A stretch of DNA of 64,000 nt from positions 53,129,061 through 53,193,060 of the forward strand of contig OX638369.1 in the NCBI GenBank assembly GCA_951812925.1, written 5' to 3'. Shown here in pieces: positions 31,017-42,446 of the stretch. The notes beneath the pieces are model-generated. The model ran no database searches and had not been told where the DNA came from. It worked only from the letters and a program-made list of their open reading frames with translations. Position 1 is the first letter of the stretch; each line of letters starts with the position of its first letter. This DNA comes from Calliopum simillimum (taxonomy: Eukaryota; Arthropoda; Insecta; Diptera; Lauxaniidae). The position numbers and the translations under genes were made by a program.

Positions 31017-32147
31017 CTAAGTATGTAAAGTTTTACAAATGTCATTTACCCAGTTTTGCCCCACAGTGCTATAGCAACACATGTTGCCGCAGAAAAAATT
31101 AAAAAAAAACACAGTCAACTAAAGATTACTCGCAGTTGCTGGCAACTTCCTAAATGCACCTGAAAACAATAAATGTACGAATATCTAGCGAATAAAAGCG
31201 GCAACAGGCAACAATAATGATAGCAACATGGAGACAGGTCCACAATAGCAAATAAGAGCAACAACAATACGCAGCAATGTAGTTATCTCAAGCTGTGTTG
31301 TTGTGAAAACAAATGTCCGCTGTTGTCGTCGTCGTCGTCATCATCATTGTTGTTGCCGTTGAAAAGCAATGGCAACAAATACAAGTAACAGCAACAATTG
31401 CCATGTCATTGTAATTATTGTATTGCTGTTTTTTGTTGTTGTTGCTGTTGTTGTTGCTACTTTAGTCTATAAAACGTTATTATTAAAAATAAATACACAA
31501 TTCGAGACCAAAAAACCTTAAAAATTTAAAATGTTGCTAGCCAGTTGATGATGTTGCTGCTGATGATGATCGTCTTCGTATTGGTTACAACTCGCAACTT
31601 CACTCTGCACGATCGTTAAGATATGAAATGGAATTTGATTTTTTTTTTTTCATTTGTTTTTATGTAAACTATTTAAATAAAATTGAACTATTCCACAAAA
31701 AGGGTATTGTTGGGTTAATCTCAAGAAATTAGATTATTAAGTTTATTAGATTTGGTTTGGAATTGTTCGTTGTTGTTGTCGCCGCACGACCTCTAACAGA
31801 GTTAATCTTGAAGTTGAAAATTGTTGCAATTATAGAGGTTGGTTGGTTTGTTGGCTATTTGGGTTGTTTAAACAATGTTGGGCTACAAAATTTCTTGTAT
31901 TTGTGGTATGCCATGCAACAGGTTGGCCACATTAATGTGTTTTTTTTTTGTTTTGTTTTTACATTGTTACCATTGCTACCATTAAAATGAGGTTAAGTTT
32001 TTCCAATTATTAGTTTTACTTTGATAATCATTTTATGCAAAATAAAAAAAATAAAAATTTAATGTGATTATCGGTCATGAATTGTTGTTGTTTTTGTTGT
32101 GGTTTTTGTATTGTTTTATTTTTGTTTTAAATACCACATATTCGATT
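31017..32147. other. trinucleotide-rich non-coding DNA
   Basis: Many CAA/TTG and GTC/ATC tracts (for example 31,324-31,360 and 31,430-31,460), typical of fly intergenic or intronic DNA. No gene supported. Confidence 0.5.
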
Positions 32148-32962
32148 ATATATCGTCACTCTTATGCCAGATTCACGAAAGTGCAAATTTTTCAGTCTTG
32201 CACTAATGTGGTTTTCTGGTACAAAATGGTATAATAATGTTATACCAGAAGTATGAAAGCTATACCTGAAGTGGTTAAGCAGCAAATACAAAGCTTATAA
32301 CACGAAAAAGAAAAATTTACATATAGAGTAGAACGGGGTAATGTCGTGCAGGGGGTAATGTCATGCACTGGCTGTTTTAGCCCAAAGAATTGAATGTTTT
32401 ACCAACTGTTCGTAAGGTAGGGACCTGCTGACCTACTGAGCTTATGCATATAATACTAGCAATTTTCACCAGTTCGTCTCTACAGAGTAACATTTTTTTC
32501 AAAACGCACGATTTCGGGACGATAAAAGTGTTTTTTCATCGGGTCAGAAAAATAAATTTCCTTGCGGGAAAATATACCAGGTAAGTGTTTTCTGAAACAA
32601 AATATCCTGCCAAAGAAAAGAAGTATTTGGTTTTCGAAAAAAAATTTGGGCTTCACCGAGTTATCGAAGTTGACCTTTAAAACGACCATTGGGGTAATGT
32701 CGTGCACATTCACATACACTAACACAATTTCTCGCTACACAAATGTTGTTACACATGGATGTAACCAATAAAATTATCTTTCGATCGGATGCTTACTCGT
32801 TGCATTCGCTTGAGATGTACGGCTTTACGAGCATGTCAAAGTTGAGTGCACGACATTGCCCCGTTCTACTCTAATTTTAATATTTAAAAAAATTTTAAAA
32901 AGGAAAATCTCAAATTCAATAATTTTCACATTCGTGAATCTGGCCTAAGAGTGACGATATAT
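32148..32962. mobile_element. outer TIR element, ~36-bp inverted ends
   Basis: ATATATCGTCACTCTTATGCC at the left end is inverted at the right (GGCCTAAGAGTGACGATATAT) and continues as AGATTCACGAA. A second element lies inside. The GCCAGATTCACGAA phrase resembles the MITE at 30.8 kb (CCAGATTCACAG), a possible distant relation. Confidence 0.75.
32326..32871. mobile_element. inner TIR element nested in the previous one, TA duplication
   Basis: GAGTAGAACGGGGTAATGTC (32,326 on) is inverted at 32,847-32,871 with a single transition. TA flanks both ends (32,324-32,325; 32,872-32,873), as with Tc1/mariner-type insertions. The GGGGTAATGTCGTGCA motif recurs at 32,349 and 32,692, so subterminal repeats exist. 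No transposase. Confidence 0.75.
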
Positions 32963-33354
32963 TTTATAAGTATCTGCTAAGTATTTATATGAAGTCGATC
33001 AAAATGAATCATTTGTGTTTTGTAACTTCTTTATATTTTTATTTGTTCTCTTAACGTGACATAGATTGGCAGTGGCGGATCTGAGCAATCTAGAGCCCTA
33101 GGCACAAAGTTTTCTGCCGCCCTCCTCTAAAGATTTTTTTTTTTCATAATAAAACAAGGCAGAAACTTATAAAACCATCTGACACAATTTTGCTCAACTG
33201 GAACAAACCTATAGTTTCTGAAAATATGGCTAAAACGTGTCTTCCCGATTTTCTGGATCAGTCTGTTCTTTTTTGTGTGTTGATGTCCTACAAAATTTAA
33301 ATTGTTGCCTCTGCATTACGCTTACAGCAGTCTGGATCTAGTTGTGGTGTAAAG

Positions 33355-33750
33355 CAAGGGTGTCAGCGTAGAACAAAAGTGAGCCAATTTTGGCTCGCCT
33401 ACAAAAACAAGAATATTTCAATAATTTTTAAAATTTCTGAGAACTACAACACACACGAAAAATGTTTGTTGTTTTTTTTAAGCTCGTCAAAATTCGCGGA
33501 ATTAAAATATTTATGAAAAATTGTTTTTGTTCTTTCGCATAAAAAAAACAACAAACATTTTTCGTGTGTGTTGTAGTTCTCAGAAATTTAAAAAATTATG
33601 AAATATTGTTGTTGCAAACGAGCCACCAAAAAAACAACAAAAAACAAGTTTTGTCATTGTTGTAGTTCGAGGAATTTGAAGTTGTTGTAAAAGCGAAAAT
33701 TTTGCGCTGACTGCGCTTGGCTCAGTGATTTGAAAACGCTGACACCCTTG
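33355..33750. mobile_element. hAT-type MITE with 8-bp target duplication
   Basis: CAAGGGTGTCAGCG...CGCTGACACCCTTG inverted ends are flanked by GTGTAAAG on both sides (33,347-33,354; 33,751-33,758). An 8-bp duplication with CARGGGTGTC-type ends identifies the hAT superfamily. Inside, a second ~50-bp inverted pair (TGAGAACTACAACACACACG...) makes it a strong hairpin. Non-coding. Confidence 0.88.
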
Positions 33751-34636
33751 GTGTAAAGTAGTCTTTTCACAACTAGTCTTCAACCAGTGGCTTCGTGTCT
33801 AGTCAACCTATAGTAAAATTTTTTTTGATTTGAGTTTATGTTTTCTTAAAATAAATTAAATAAAGTTAAATTACAGTCATAAAAACATTAACAAAAATGA
33901 ATTCATTAATTTCATTTTTTTCCACAATTTATTTTGACACACAATCCAAGTGACACAAAAAACAAATTATTTCAAAAGCAAAAACTAAAATTGTATATTG
34001 TTTTAGTTGCGATTCAAATTTATTTGCCCCTACCAACTACAAGCTAAAATCAAACTGGCCCTCACTGCATCCTTTTTTCATTAGTTCCGGGATAGTACTA
34101 ACTGTGTACTAGTATTTTTTGAATACTGTCTCATATTTTACTGCAGGATTACTTTTTGGGAAAAAAAATTAATATTTTTATAAGCAAGAGAAAATATAAG
34201 GTGTCGCGTTTTGAGCCAAGAAAAAAATGGTCACATTAAATATATACCAAGTTTCATAACGATAGCTGCTGTAGGTGCAGAGATATATCATTTTAAGCGT
34301 GTTTTTTTTTTTGCAAAGTTTAATTAGGTTTGGCAAAAAGGTTTGTTTTGATTTGGAAAAGTTTAAATTTGGTGTGGAAAAGGTTTAACTTGGTTTGAAA
34401 ATCCTGTACACGAGCACTTGAGATCATAATTGAGTGCAACTAATTCATTTAACAGCTAATAATGGCATGCCATTTTAAATAAACTTTCCACTTGTCTTCA
34501 AAAGCAATTTTTATGACACTTCTCCTGCAGTCAGTTCAACTTCGACGTTTAACAAGTGCGGTAGAATTATAATTGAAAATTTCAGATTAAATCTTACCAC
34601 ATTCCATTATCTTAGGGAAAACATAGAATAATTATC

Positions 34637-36576
34637 ATGGCAACTTTGATCAAAAAATTGATTAGCACTGAAAACGCTGCCAAGCCTGTGGCGCCATACA
34701 AGTCAGTTTATGCATAAAAATATTAGCCGTGTTTTTTTTGACGCGTGTATACAATTGTGGATATTTTTAAATTGCGATAACTCATGAACAGTGAATGGCA
34801 CAATAATACTCTAAGGATTTTTTTTTTTATGGAGAATTACGTTCTCTACAAAAACTTTTCATTTTATTTTTAAAAAAATTGATCTTTTAGGAATTATTCT
34901 ATAAAAACTGGTTAAGCGCCGATAAACGGCTAAATATCACTTTTTTTAAATATCTGCTAAATAATTATTTTTTTTTTTTTACAAAAGATTAAAATTATTT
35001 GTAGAGCATGAAAAAGACCCTTAGACTTTCTATCGTACGACTCACCGTTCATAAGTTATCGCAATTTGAAAATTACCACAATTGTATATACCCGTCAAAA
35101 GAAACACGGCTATTGATGGCAAATTTGACAAATGGTCAAAATTGAACATTGAAATAGAAAAAATAAAATTTTTTCCACATTCACATGTACGCTAACCTCT
35201 CCATCTCTTTACAGCCAAGCTGTGGTTTCCGGTTGCTTGGGCTTGGACAAAAACACCTTGCAATTGGTGCCTGGCGGTGCCAAAGAACAAACTGAAATGG
35301 CATTGAAAAATTTGGAAGCTGTACTCATTGCCTCTGATTCCGGCATTGATAAAGTGGTGAAAACTACTGTATTTCTTAAGGATCTAAATGATTTTGGCGC
35401 TTTCAATGATGTCTATAAGAAAGGTTGAGGTTACAATATGTAGGTCAAGTTCTTATCAGTTTAACAGATTATATAAAGGAATGCGTTCAGTTTTAGCACT
35501 AATTGATTGGATTCGACCTGTTGTTGGGTGTTTGCTTATCGTTTGTTTTATAAGTTTGAGGGAAAGATTTAAATTTTATTTTTTTTTTTTGTGAAAAATA
35601 TTTTATTTATGTGTTTTTTAACAAGTAAAAAGCTAAAGCATTCGCGAAATCTAACGTTATCCAAAATGAGTATGAAATTCTGACTTAGCGTTTGACTTTG
35701 AAGTATTTGGCTTCCGTTCAAGTACTTGGAAAGGTCCAGAGTATTTTGGTTACAAAGATTTCCGGTAATGACGCATGCAAACATGTGAACAGGTTTGAAG
35801 GGTTGTTTGTGAAAAACTTGTTTTTGGACTGGGTTCGATTTTAACAAGATTAAAAAATTACTGGGAAGTGTATAAAAGTTCTACTAGTAAAGCTGTATTA
35901 AGGGAAAAAATCCAACGTTGGTTGTTAGCACAAATCATTCCCGTCCTCAATGCCCTATGAAAACGCTCCACTAATCCATTTGACTGAAGGTGGAAAGCTG
36001 TTGTAAAATTTTGTGAAATATCCAAATGCCTAGTAATCTCATTGCACTTGTGTGATGTGGGTAGGGTTCCTCGGTCGGAAACGATGGAATTTGGAAAGCC
36101 AAAATGGCATATCCCAGGAAAAATAGGAACAATGTTCTTTTTAGGGGTCACCAATTGAGGAAATGAATTAAATTAAATTTATTTTTTTACAAAAGTTATT
36201 TTATTAATTTTAATTTTTAAATTTTATCAAAATTTAAAATATCTCTGAAATATTTTTCCGACAAATTTTTTTGTGGAATTTTTTTTTTTTAAGAATATTA
36301 TTTTTTTAAAATTAACAAGTAAAAAGAAAACAGGTATCACCTTAGGTTCAATATATTTTTTTTTTTTATTGTGACTGATAAGATCTTGTTTATTATTTTT
36401 TTGCGGCTTTTTTGCTTTTTAACTCTCTCCCAATAAAAATACACTCTCTATTTTTAGTATTCACCAAAGAATTTCCCGCTCGCAGCTGTTTCCAAGTAGC
36501 TAAATTACCTATGGATGCTCTCGTCGAAATCGAGTGTGTTGCTTTGACTGGCAATGTCGCTACAGTTTCACAATGA
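34637..36576 (+). CDS. RidA/UK114 paralog 1, with in-frame deletion
   Basis: Three exons: 34,637-34,701, 35,215-35,423 and 36,458-36,576, all with GT-AG introns, total 393 nt, 130 aa. The family (YjgF/YER057c/UK114) hydrolyses reactive enamine/imine intermediates from amino-acid metabolism and forms trimers. Exon 1 gives a mitochondrial-type KLIST N-terminus; exon 3 gives [21 protein letters not shown] with the conserved Arg and Glu of the active site. Compared with paralog 2, exon 2 lacks 21 nt encoding seven residues (ADRTVYV), a core beta strand just before SGCLGLD. The frame is otherwise open, but folding is doubtful. AATAAA lies at 36,685. Both introns contain transposon DNA absent from paralog 2. 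It may be a decaying duplicate that is still transcribable. Confidence 0.82.
34725..35111. mobile_element. 387-bp fold-back MITE in intron 1 of RidA paralog 1
   Basis: AGCCGTG...GACGCGTGTATACAATTGTGG at the left is inverted at the right (ending CACGGCT). ATT flanks both sides. The same intron in paralog 2 lacks it, giving a clean empty site. Its interior (GCGATAACTCATGAACAGTGA) resembles sequence at 27.35 kb. Confidence 0.85.
35555..36345 (-). mobile_element. retroelement fragment inserted in intron 2 of RidA paralog 1
   Basis: About 790 bp with no counterpart in paralog 2, whose intron 2 is 280 bp. It contains the integrase remnant below. AACAAGTAAAAAG occurs near both ends (35,620; 36,313). 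Confidence 0.7.
35569..36154 (-). pseudogene. gypsy-group integrase remnant
   Basis: Two adjacent frames on the minus strand. The upstream one (36,154-35,858) reads SIVSDRGT...[20 protein letters not shown], the second catalytic Asp and the Glu of a Ty3/gypsy-type integrase core. The other (35,847-35,569) has a diverged C-terminal portion. The zinc finger and first Asp are missing, and the frame changes between the parts. It is an inert fragment within an intron of the host gene. Confidence 0.75.
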
Positions 36577-37587
36577 CGGGAATATGAAGTGGAGACTGAC
36601 ACAAATGTTATTAATGTGGTTACGAAAATGTAGATTTTTTTTTTTTCGTTAAAAACATTTAGCTTTTGTTAATCTAAATTGTTAAATAAAACTTAAAAAA
36701 TTGTCATACTTTGTTTTTTATTAGACAGACAATTATGATTCATTTTCTGATATAGAAATTTTTTAGTTATAAAAATTTCTTTGTGGAGTGCGCTCTTTGA
36801 AAATCAATTTTCATGATATCTAAGTTCGGTCCGAATGAATTTTCAGTTTATCCTACTAGTCACCTAGAATAATGCCGTTGAGGGCAAAAAGTTCAATATA
36901 AATTTGAATTTAAAATAAACTACCGAAAAGTTTTGTTCTTTTTCCCTATTTGACGCCTCTGTAGTTTTAAAAACTTTTTAGCATCTTAATTTTTTTTTTT
37001 TTTTCAAAGATCATCGAAGACATAAGAACTTAGCACAAAAGAAACTTTTCTCCAAATAAATATATATGTTGGTTAAATGATTCTATTTAAAAGGTAAATT
37101 CTGCCCACCACATAAGTCAAGTTGCTGATTCTATTAAGGTTCGAACTACTTAAATGTTATGCATTGATGTGGTAACAATATAAATCTTATAGTATGTAGT
37201 ACACCATTATACGTTGGTGGTCGATGCATTTTTTCATACATCGTAGACTGCAGTAAAAATCGCCCTAATTCGAAACATCTCTGCCTTGTTGAACTACGAT
37301 TAGAAATTGATAAATTTGTGTTGAGAGAGATAAGTAATTTTTAAGTAAGGGTCCTTTTTCGTTTTCTAAAACGACTGAGTACTAAAATTTGAATATTTTA
37401 TAGGTATTAATTTTTTAACTACAACGTTTACGAGTAAAACTTTTTATTCCTTGACTGATCAGAAAAAGCACTTTAAAAGATAAGATTCAGTCTTATAGTT
37501 TTATACTTTAAATTAGGTATTTTTAAGAAAGATTTTAGCGAAACTTTATAACTTAAAAAATAATTTACATAATTTCAATAAAATACT
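36577..37587. other. 3' flank of RidA paralog 1; no gene seen
   Basis: Includes the 3' UTR (AATAAA at 36,685-36,690), then AT-rich DNA. The first ~130 bp still resembles the 3' flank of paralog 2, marking the extent of the duplication. Confidence 0.5.
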
Positions 37588-39066
37588 TATACACGGGCCT
37601 CCTCAAGGAACGGCAGGTTTTGCTGACTTGGACCTCAGAAAACTCTATGTAGAGTTGTTCTTAATTGTCCCCAGATTGTAAATCATTAAACCGGAAAATC
37701 GTGCCTGCTTCTCTTCTCGAGATATATATGTATATATATGTCTGGCTATATATATATGTGGCTTTAATCGAAACAATTTATCCCATCTTTGAAAATATTT
37801 GACATAGGTAAATAAAATTTGGTGTATATACGTAGAATACTTGAGTTAATAGCATTCAATAAAAATATGGGCGGTGCCACGCCCCCTCAACTTTATATTC
37901 GTCGTATCTCTGGAACTATTTGACTCAGGTGAATGAGATTTGGTACATATCTAATTGGCGCTGGGAAAACAATTTTCAATAAAAATGGGCAGAGCCACGC
38001 CTTCTCATTCTCAAAAAGTCAAATTTGTCATATCTTTGAAACTATTTGACACAGGTGAATAAAATTTGATTTCAGATAAAGTGATGCGAACACCTGTGTC
38101 AAATAGTCTCAAAGATATGACAAATTTTTTATTTTTGGAATGAGGGGGCGTGGCCTCGCTCATTTTAGTTGAAAATGTTTTTCCCAGTGCCGATTAGATA
38201 TGTACCAAATCTCATTTACCTAAGTCAAATATTTTCAGAGATATGACAAATTTTGGGTGGAGGGGGCGTGGCGCTGCCAATTTTTTTATTGGATACTATT
38301 TACTCTAGTATTATTTATATATGTACTAGATCTCATCCTCCTACCAGAAATAGTTTCAAAGATAGGGTTGATTGTTTCCTTATTTTCATATAAATAGCGT
38401 TTTTTCGACCTTTAAAGGTCTGCGGGCACGGTCAAATATGTTCCGATCCAGATAAAATTTTTTTTTGCTTGGTATCTATAGTTAGGAGACTAAAATAAGA
38501 GCAGAAAAAAGTACTGCTTTTTGTCAACTAAGTACCTTAAATTGGTTTAACATTTTTACAGTGCCATATCCTGTTCGCTTCACTTTACCTGAAATCAAAT
38601 CTTATACACATATGTCAAAAAGTTTCAGAGATATGACAAATTTGGATCTTCAAGATGGAGGGAGCGTGGCTCTGCCCATTTTTAGTTGAACATTTTTTCT
38701 CCAGTGCCAATTACATATGTACCAAATCTCATTCACCTGAGTTCCAGAGATACGACGAATAAAGGGTTGAGGGGGCGTGGCAACACCCATATTTTTATTG
38801 AATGCTATTAAGTTAAGTATTCTACGTATATGCACAAAATTTTATTTGCCTATGTCAAATTTTTTCAAAGATGGGATTAATTGTTTCGATTAAAGCCACA
38901 TATATATATAGCCAGACACATATATATATATATATATAGAAGAGAAGCAGGTACGATTTTCTGGTTTAAAGATTTTAAATCTGGAAACAGTTAAGAACAA
39001 CTCTACATAGAGTTTTCTAAGGTCCAAGTCAGTAAAACCTGCCGCTCCTTGAGGGGGCCCGTGTAT
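37588..39066. mobile_element. 1.48-kb palindromic fold-back element
   Basis: Outer ends TATACACGGGCC-CCTCAAGG and CCTTGAGGGGG-CCCGTGTATA are inverted. Pairing extends inward through GTTCTTAA, CGGAAAATCGTACCTGCTTC-type sequence, a TATATATGTCTGGCTATATA tract, and a ~130-bp module (TATTTGAC-AGGTGAATAAAATTTGGT ... GGGCGGTGCCACGCCCCCTCA) repeated in both arms. The centre is near 38,070-38,085. No ORF. Confidence 0.85.
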
Positions 39067-39409
39067 AGACGGAGAGCTGAGCAAATAAATTTGAAAAAAA
39101 TTAGGTGTAGTTGAAATTTGTATGGGAATCGATAGCTTCGGACATGTTTATTACGAGTCAAAAGAATGTGACCGGCCCGAAAAGGTTGCAAAAATAATTT
39201 TTTTTGCAAATATCTCGTTAACGGTTAATTCTATAGATAAATGTTTGGTAGCAAATTTGAAGCTCATAAAATTTCCGTAAAATTTGTTTTCTGAAAATCA
39301 ACGCTCTATTAAAATCTATATTTTTGCCTGTTTGAAAAATTACAGTAATTTAAAAAAAAAAAAAAAAATTATTTCAAACTTTACTATTTTAAGCACTACA
39401 TGTTTTTAT
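39067..39409. other. short repeat-derived stretch
   Basis: TTTTGCAAATATCTCGTTAACGGTTAA resembles 27.15 kb; otherwise AT-rich, no gene. Confidence 0.4.
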
Positions 39410-41170
39410 AATTACCTATTCGCGACCTTAGAACAACAGGGTTCTAACTGACATTTTTTGTGAAAATGAGTAATATATTGCTTCGTACTAAATAGACCAC
39501 GCTCTTTCAATGGCCGCTACTCAAATCTTTCCATATCGTATGGCTTCTGAGATAATTAGTTAAACTGAGAAGCACAAGGTTCTATCTACACATATTTAAA
39601 TTTAAATTAATTTCATAAAGTTCTAAGTTTCTGTAAGAGAGCAGGAAAATTAGATAAAATCATGAAATTTTGTTATATAAGCCCCGATTTTGAGCCGACA
39701 TGGCTCATATTGTAAGTAATTGGACTTAGAATAAACCAACACTTAAGATTAACGCAATTTTTGAAAAAAGGTCCAAAAAAGGGTTTTGGAAAATTGAAGA
39801 ATTCGAATCAAAAATATTCATTTTCGATAAACTTGCCATCGTTAAATCCGAATCTGGCATCAAAGTTACTATATCTTATATGGTTTCTGAGATATCCTAC
39901 CCCAAATGTTCAAAAATTATCAAAAACACGATTTTTGAGGTTGTTTAAAAGACGCACAAAATTGTTTTGCTCTTTTCCATTGAACGGAACATTTAGTACT
40001 GTTCTTTTTCTTCAAAAGGAGGTACAAACTGGTCTTGTGTGATTCTTCTTTAAAAAGTTATACTCGCTTTAAATGATACATACAAGGGTTACCGGACATA
40101 GTCCCAACGGACATAATCCCCACTTTGTAAATGGGGATTATGTCCGAAAATTTTTCGGTCATAATCCCCATTTTGGTCATGGGAATTATGTCCGCAAATT
40201 TTTCGGACATAATCCTAATAGGGGTTATGTCCCAAATATTTAATTAAGATTGAACAAAATTTTTGCAATAATCCATTTAAAAAATTTATATGGTGTTGGA
40301 TGTTATAGACTGATCCGCGGCCGAAGGCCGCCGCGAAGCCAGTATTGGATTTTTGGGAGTTTTAAATCCTGAGCTGCGGACGCAGGCAGCCCACTTACCC
40401 CTACTTTTATGTAAAATTACTGTGGCTAGCAAAGTAGGTGTTGGATATATTATAGACTGATCAGCGGCTGAAGGCCGCCGCGGAAACGGCATTGGAATTT
40501 ATTGGAGTTGTAAATTCTGAGCTGCGGCTGTTGTCAATAAAAAAATATCGTTATGGGGACTATGTCCGCTTTTTCCTGGGGATTATGTCCGAAACACTTG
40601 CGGACATAATCCCCATTTTAGAAATGGGGACTATGTCCGAATTATTGGCAGACATAATCCCCATTTCGTGAATGGGGATTATGTCAGTGGGGACTATGTC
40701 ACGGCACCACATAAAAGTATGTACATTTTTCAAAAACTGTTTTTGGACCTTTTTTCAAAAACTGCATAAATCTTAAGTGTTGGTTTTTTGTAAGTTCATT
40801 TCATGTCGGTTCAAAATCGGGGCTTGTTTAACAAAATTACATGATTTTATCCAATTTGCCTGCTCTTTTTCAGAAACACAAAGTTCTATCTGACAGTTAG
40901 AACTTTGTTTTCCAATTTCATGTACCTTATCGTTTAGCAACAAAGTTCTATCGATTTTTTTAAACTTAAATTCCTTATTAACTAGACAATATATTTTAAT
41001 TATTTTAGTATCAATGAAATCCTCGCGACAATCAAATGCTTGTAATATAAATAACATTGTGATTAAAGTCAATTCATAAAAGTTATACGACACGAAATAT
41101 TCAAACAAAGATTTCTCGAAAGTGATGTGTGCGTAGATAGAACCCTGTTGTTCTAAGGTCGCGTATTGTA
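39410..41170. mobile_element. fold-back element enclosing a second repeat element
   Basis: CGCGACCTTAGAACAACAGG (39,420 on) is inverted at about 41,134-41,162. Inner arms 39,632-39,785 and 40,740-40,885 also match in reverse (ACTTAAGATT, GGTCCAAAAA, TAAAATCATG). The centre is occupied by 40,085-40,712. Minus ORF 40,773-41,273 (166 codons) runs through one arm and shows no family features. Confidence 0.75.
40085..40712. repeat. array of inverted GGACATAATCCCCAT blocks around a GC-rich direct repeat
   Basis: The word GGACATAATCCCCAT or its inverse GGGGATTATGTCCG/GGGGACTATGTCCG occurs about a dozen times at 40,090-40,240 and 40,555-40,705 in alternating orientation. Ends GGTTACCGGACATAGTCCC and GGGGACTATGTCACGGCACC are inverted. 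Between them, two ~150-bp direct repeats carry GACTGATC-GCGGC-GAAGGCCGCCGCG and GAGCTGCGG, far more GC-rich than anything nearby. Confidence 0.8.
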
Positions 41171-41594
41171 AAATTCGAGAAGTGTATGATGAAATGGCAA
41201 GCATTGACGTCGGTCGCATACAAGGATAGAAAAGTTGTATAATTTTTAAACAGGAAAGGCTAGAATATTGCAAAAAATAAAATAAAAAATAAAAATTCAG
41301 AGAGCTAGTACCTCGAACACTTGAGATTCAAATTATGCATGAGAGAGAATAGCACTTAACACACAAATATGTGAGAGCATAGTAAAGTGCAAATAATTCA
41401 TTCAACAGCTGAGCTGATAAAGGCATGACATTTCAAATTAACTCTCCACTTGTTCTCTAAAGCAACTTCAATGACACTCCTCCTCCAGTCAGTTCAGCTT
41501 CGACGTTTGACAAGTGCGGTAGAATTGAATTGAAAAATTCAGATTAAATCTTACGACATTCGATCACCTTAGGGGAAAGTGTAGAGTAATAATC
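41171..41594 (+). promoter_or_regulatory. upstream region of RidA paralog 2
   Basis: About 41,325-41,594 aligns with 34,415-34,636 upstream of paralog 1 (CCACTTGT-TC, CTCCTCCAGTCAGTTCA-CTTCGACGTTT-ACAAGTGCGGTAGAATT). The conserved block TCAGTTCA with downstream CGACG suggests an initiator-type promoter shared by both copies. It should contain the 5' UTR. Confidence 0.5.
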
Positions 41595-42446
41595 ATGGCA
41601 ACTTTGATCAGAAAATTGATTAGCACTGCAAACGCTGCCAAGCCTGTGGCGCCGTACAAGTCAGTTGATACATACATATATTTATGCATAAAGATATTGG
41701 CGACAAATTTGACAAATTGTCAAGTGTCAAAATTGAACATTAAAATATTAAAACAAAAAACATAAAATTTGTTCCACATTCACAAGTAGGTACGCTAACC
41801 GCTCCTTCTCCTTACAGCCAAGCTGTGGTTGCCGATCGCACTGTTTATGTCTCTGGTTGTTTGGGTTTGGACAAAAACACCATGCAATTGGTGCCTGGCG
41901 GTGCCAAAGAACAAACTACAATGGCATTGAAAAATTTGGAAGCTGTACTCATTGCTGCTGATTCCGGCATTGATAAAGTGGTGAAAAATACTGTATTTCT
42001 TAAGGATTTAAATGATTTTGCCGCTGTCAATGATGTCTATAAGACAGGTGAGAAGTAGAGTGGGTTTGTGTAGTTGGGTTAAATTTTTGAAGTTACAACA
42101 TGTAGGTCAAGTTCTTATCAATTTAACCGATTATATAAAGGAATGCGTTAAGTTATAGAAATAATTGATTGGATTCGACCTGTTGTCGAGTAATTTTGCT
42201 TATCGTTTGTTTTATAAGTTCAATACATTTTTTTTTTATTGCGACTGATAAGATCTTGTTTATTATTTTTTTGCGGCTTTTTTGCTTTTTAACTCTCTCG
42301 CAATAAAAATACACTCTCTATTTTTAGTATTCACCAAAGAATTTCCCGCTCGCAGCTGTTTTCAAGTAGCTAAATTACCTATGGATGCTCTCGTCGAAAT
42401 TGAATGTATTGCTATGACTGGCAATGTCGCAACAGTTTCACAATGA
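41595..42446 (+). CDS. UK114: RidA/UK114 family enamine/imine deaminase, paralog 2 (complete)
   Basis: Exons 41,595-41,659, 41,818-42,047 and 42,328-42,446 (414 nt, 137 aa); introns of 158 and 280 bp, both GT-AG. The product should hydrolyse 2-aminoacrylate-type enamines/imines released by PLP enzymes, as a homotrimer. Visible marks: [21 protein letters not shown] (first strands; fewer residues are quoted as key: YNQAV, SG), [25 protein letters not shown], and [13 protein letters not shown]...VEIE with the ligand-binding Arg and closing Glu. Length and exon structure match insect UK114. AATAAA at 42,543-42,548. Short introns without inserts contrast with paralog 1 about 7 kb upstream. Confidence 0.93.

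Noticed and set aside
35222..35428. Single-exon reading of RidA paralog 1 ending at the TGA after 35,423
   Set aside because: The stop lies in the intron; the GT donor in the same phase as paralog 2 and the conserved exon 3 at 36,458 support splicing.
40773..41273. 166-codon minus-strand ORF
   Set aside because: Runs through one arm of a fold-back element and shows no family features; the inverted arm lacks a matching frame.
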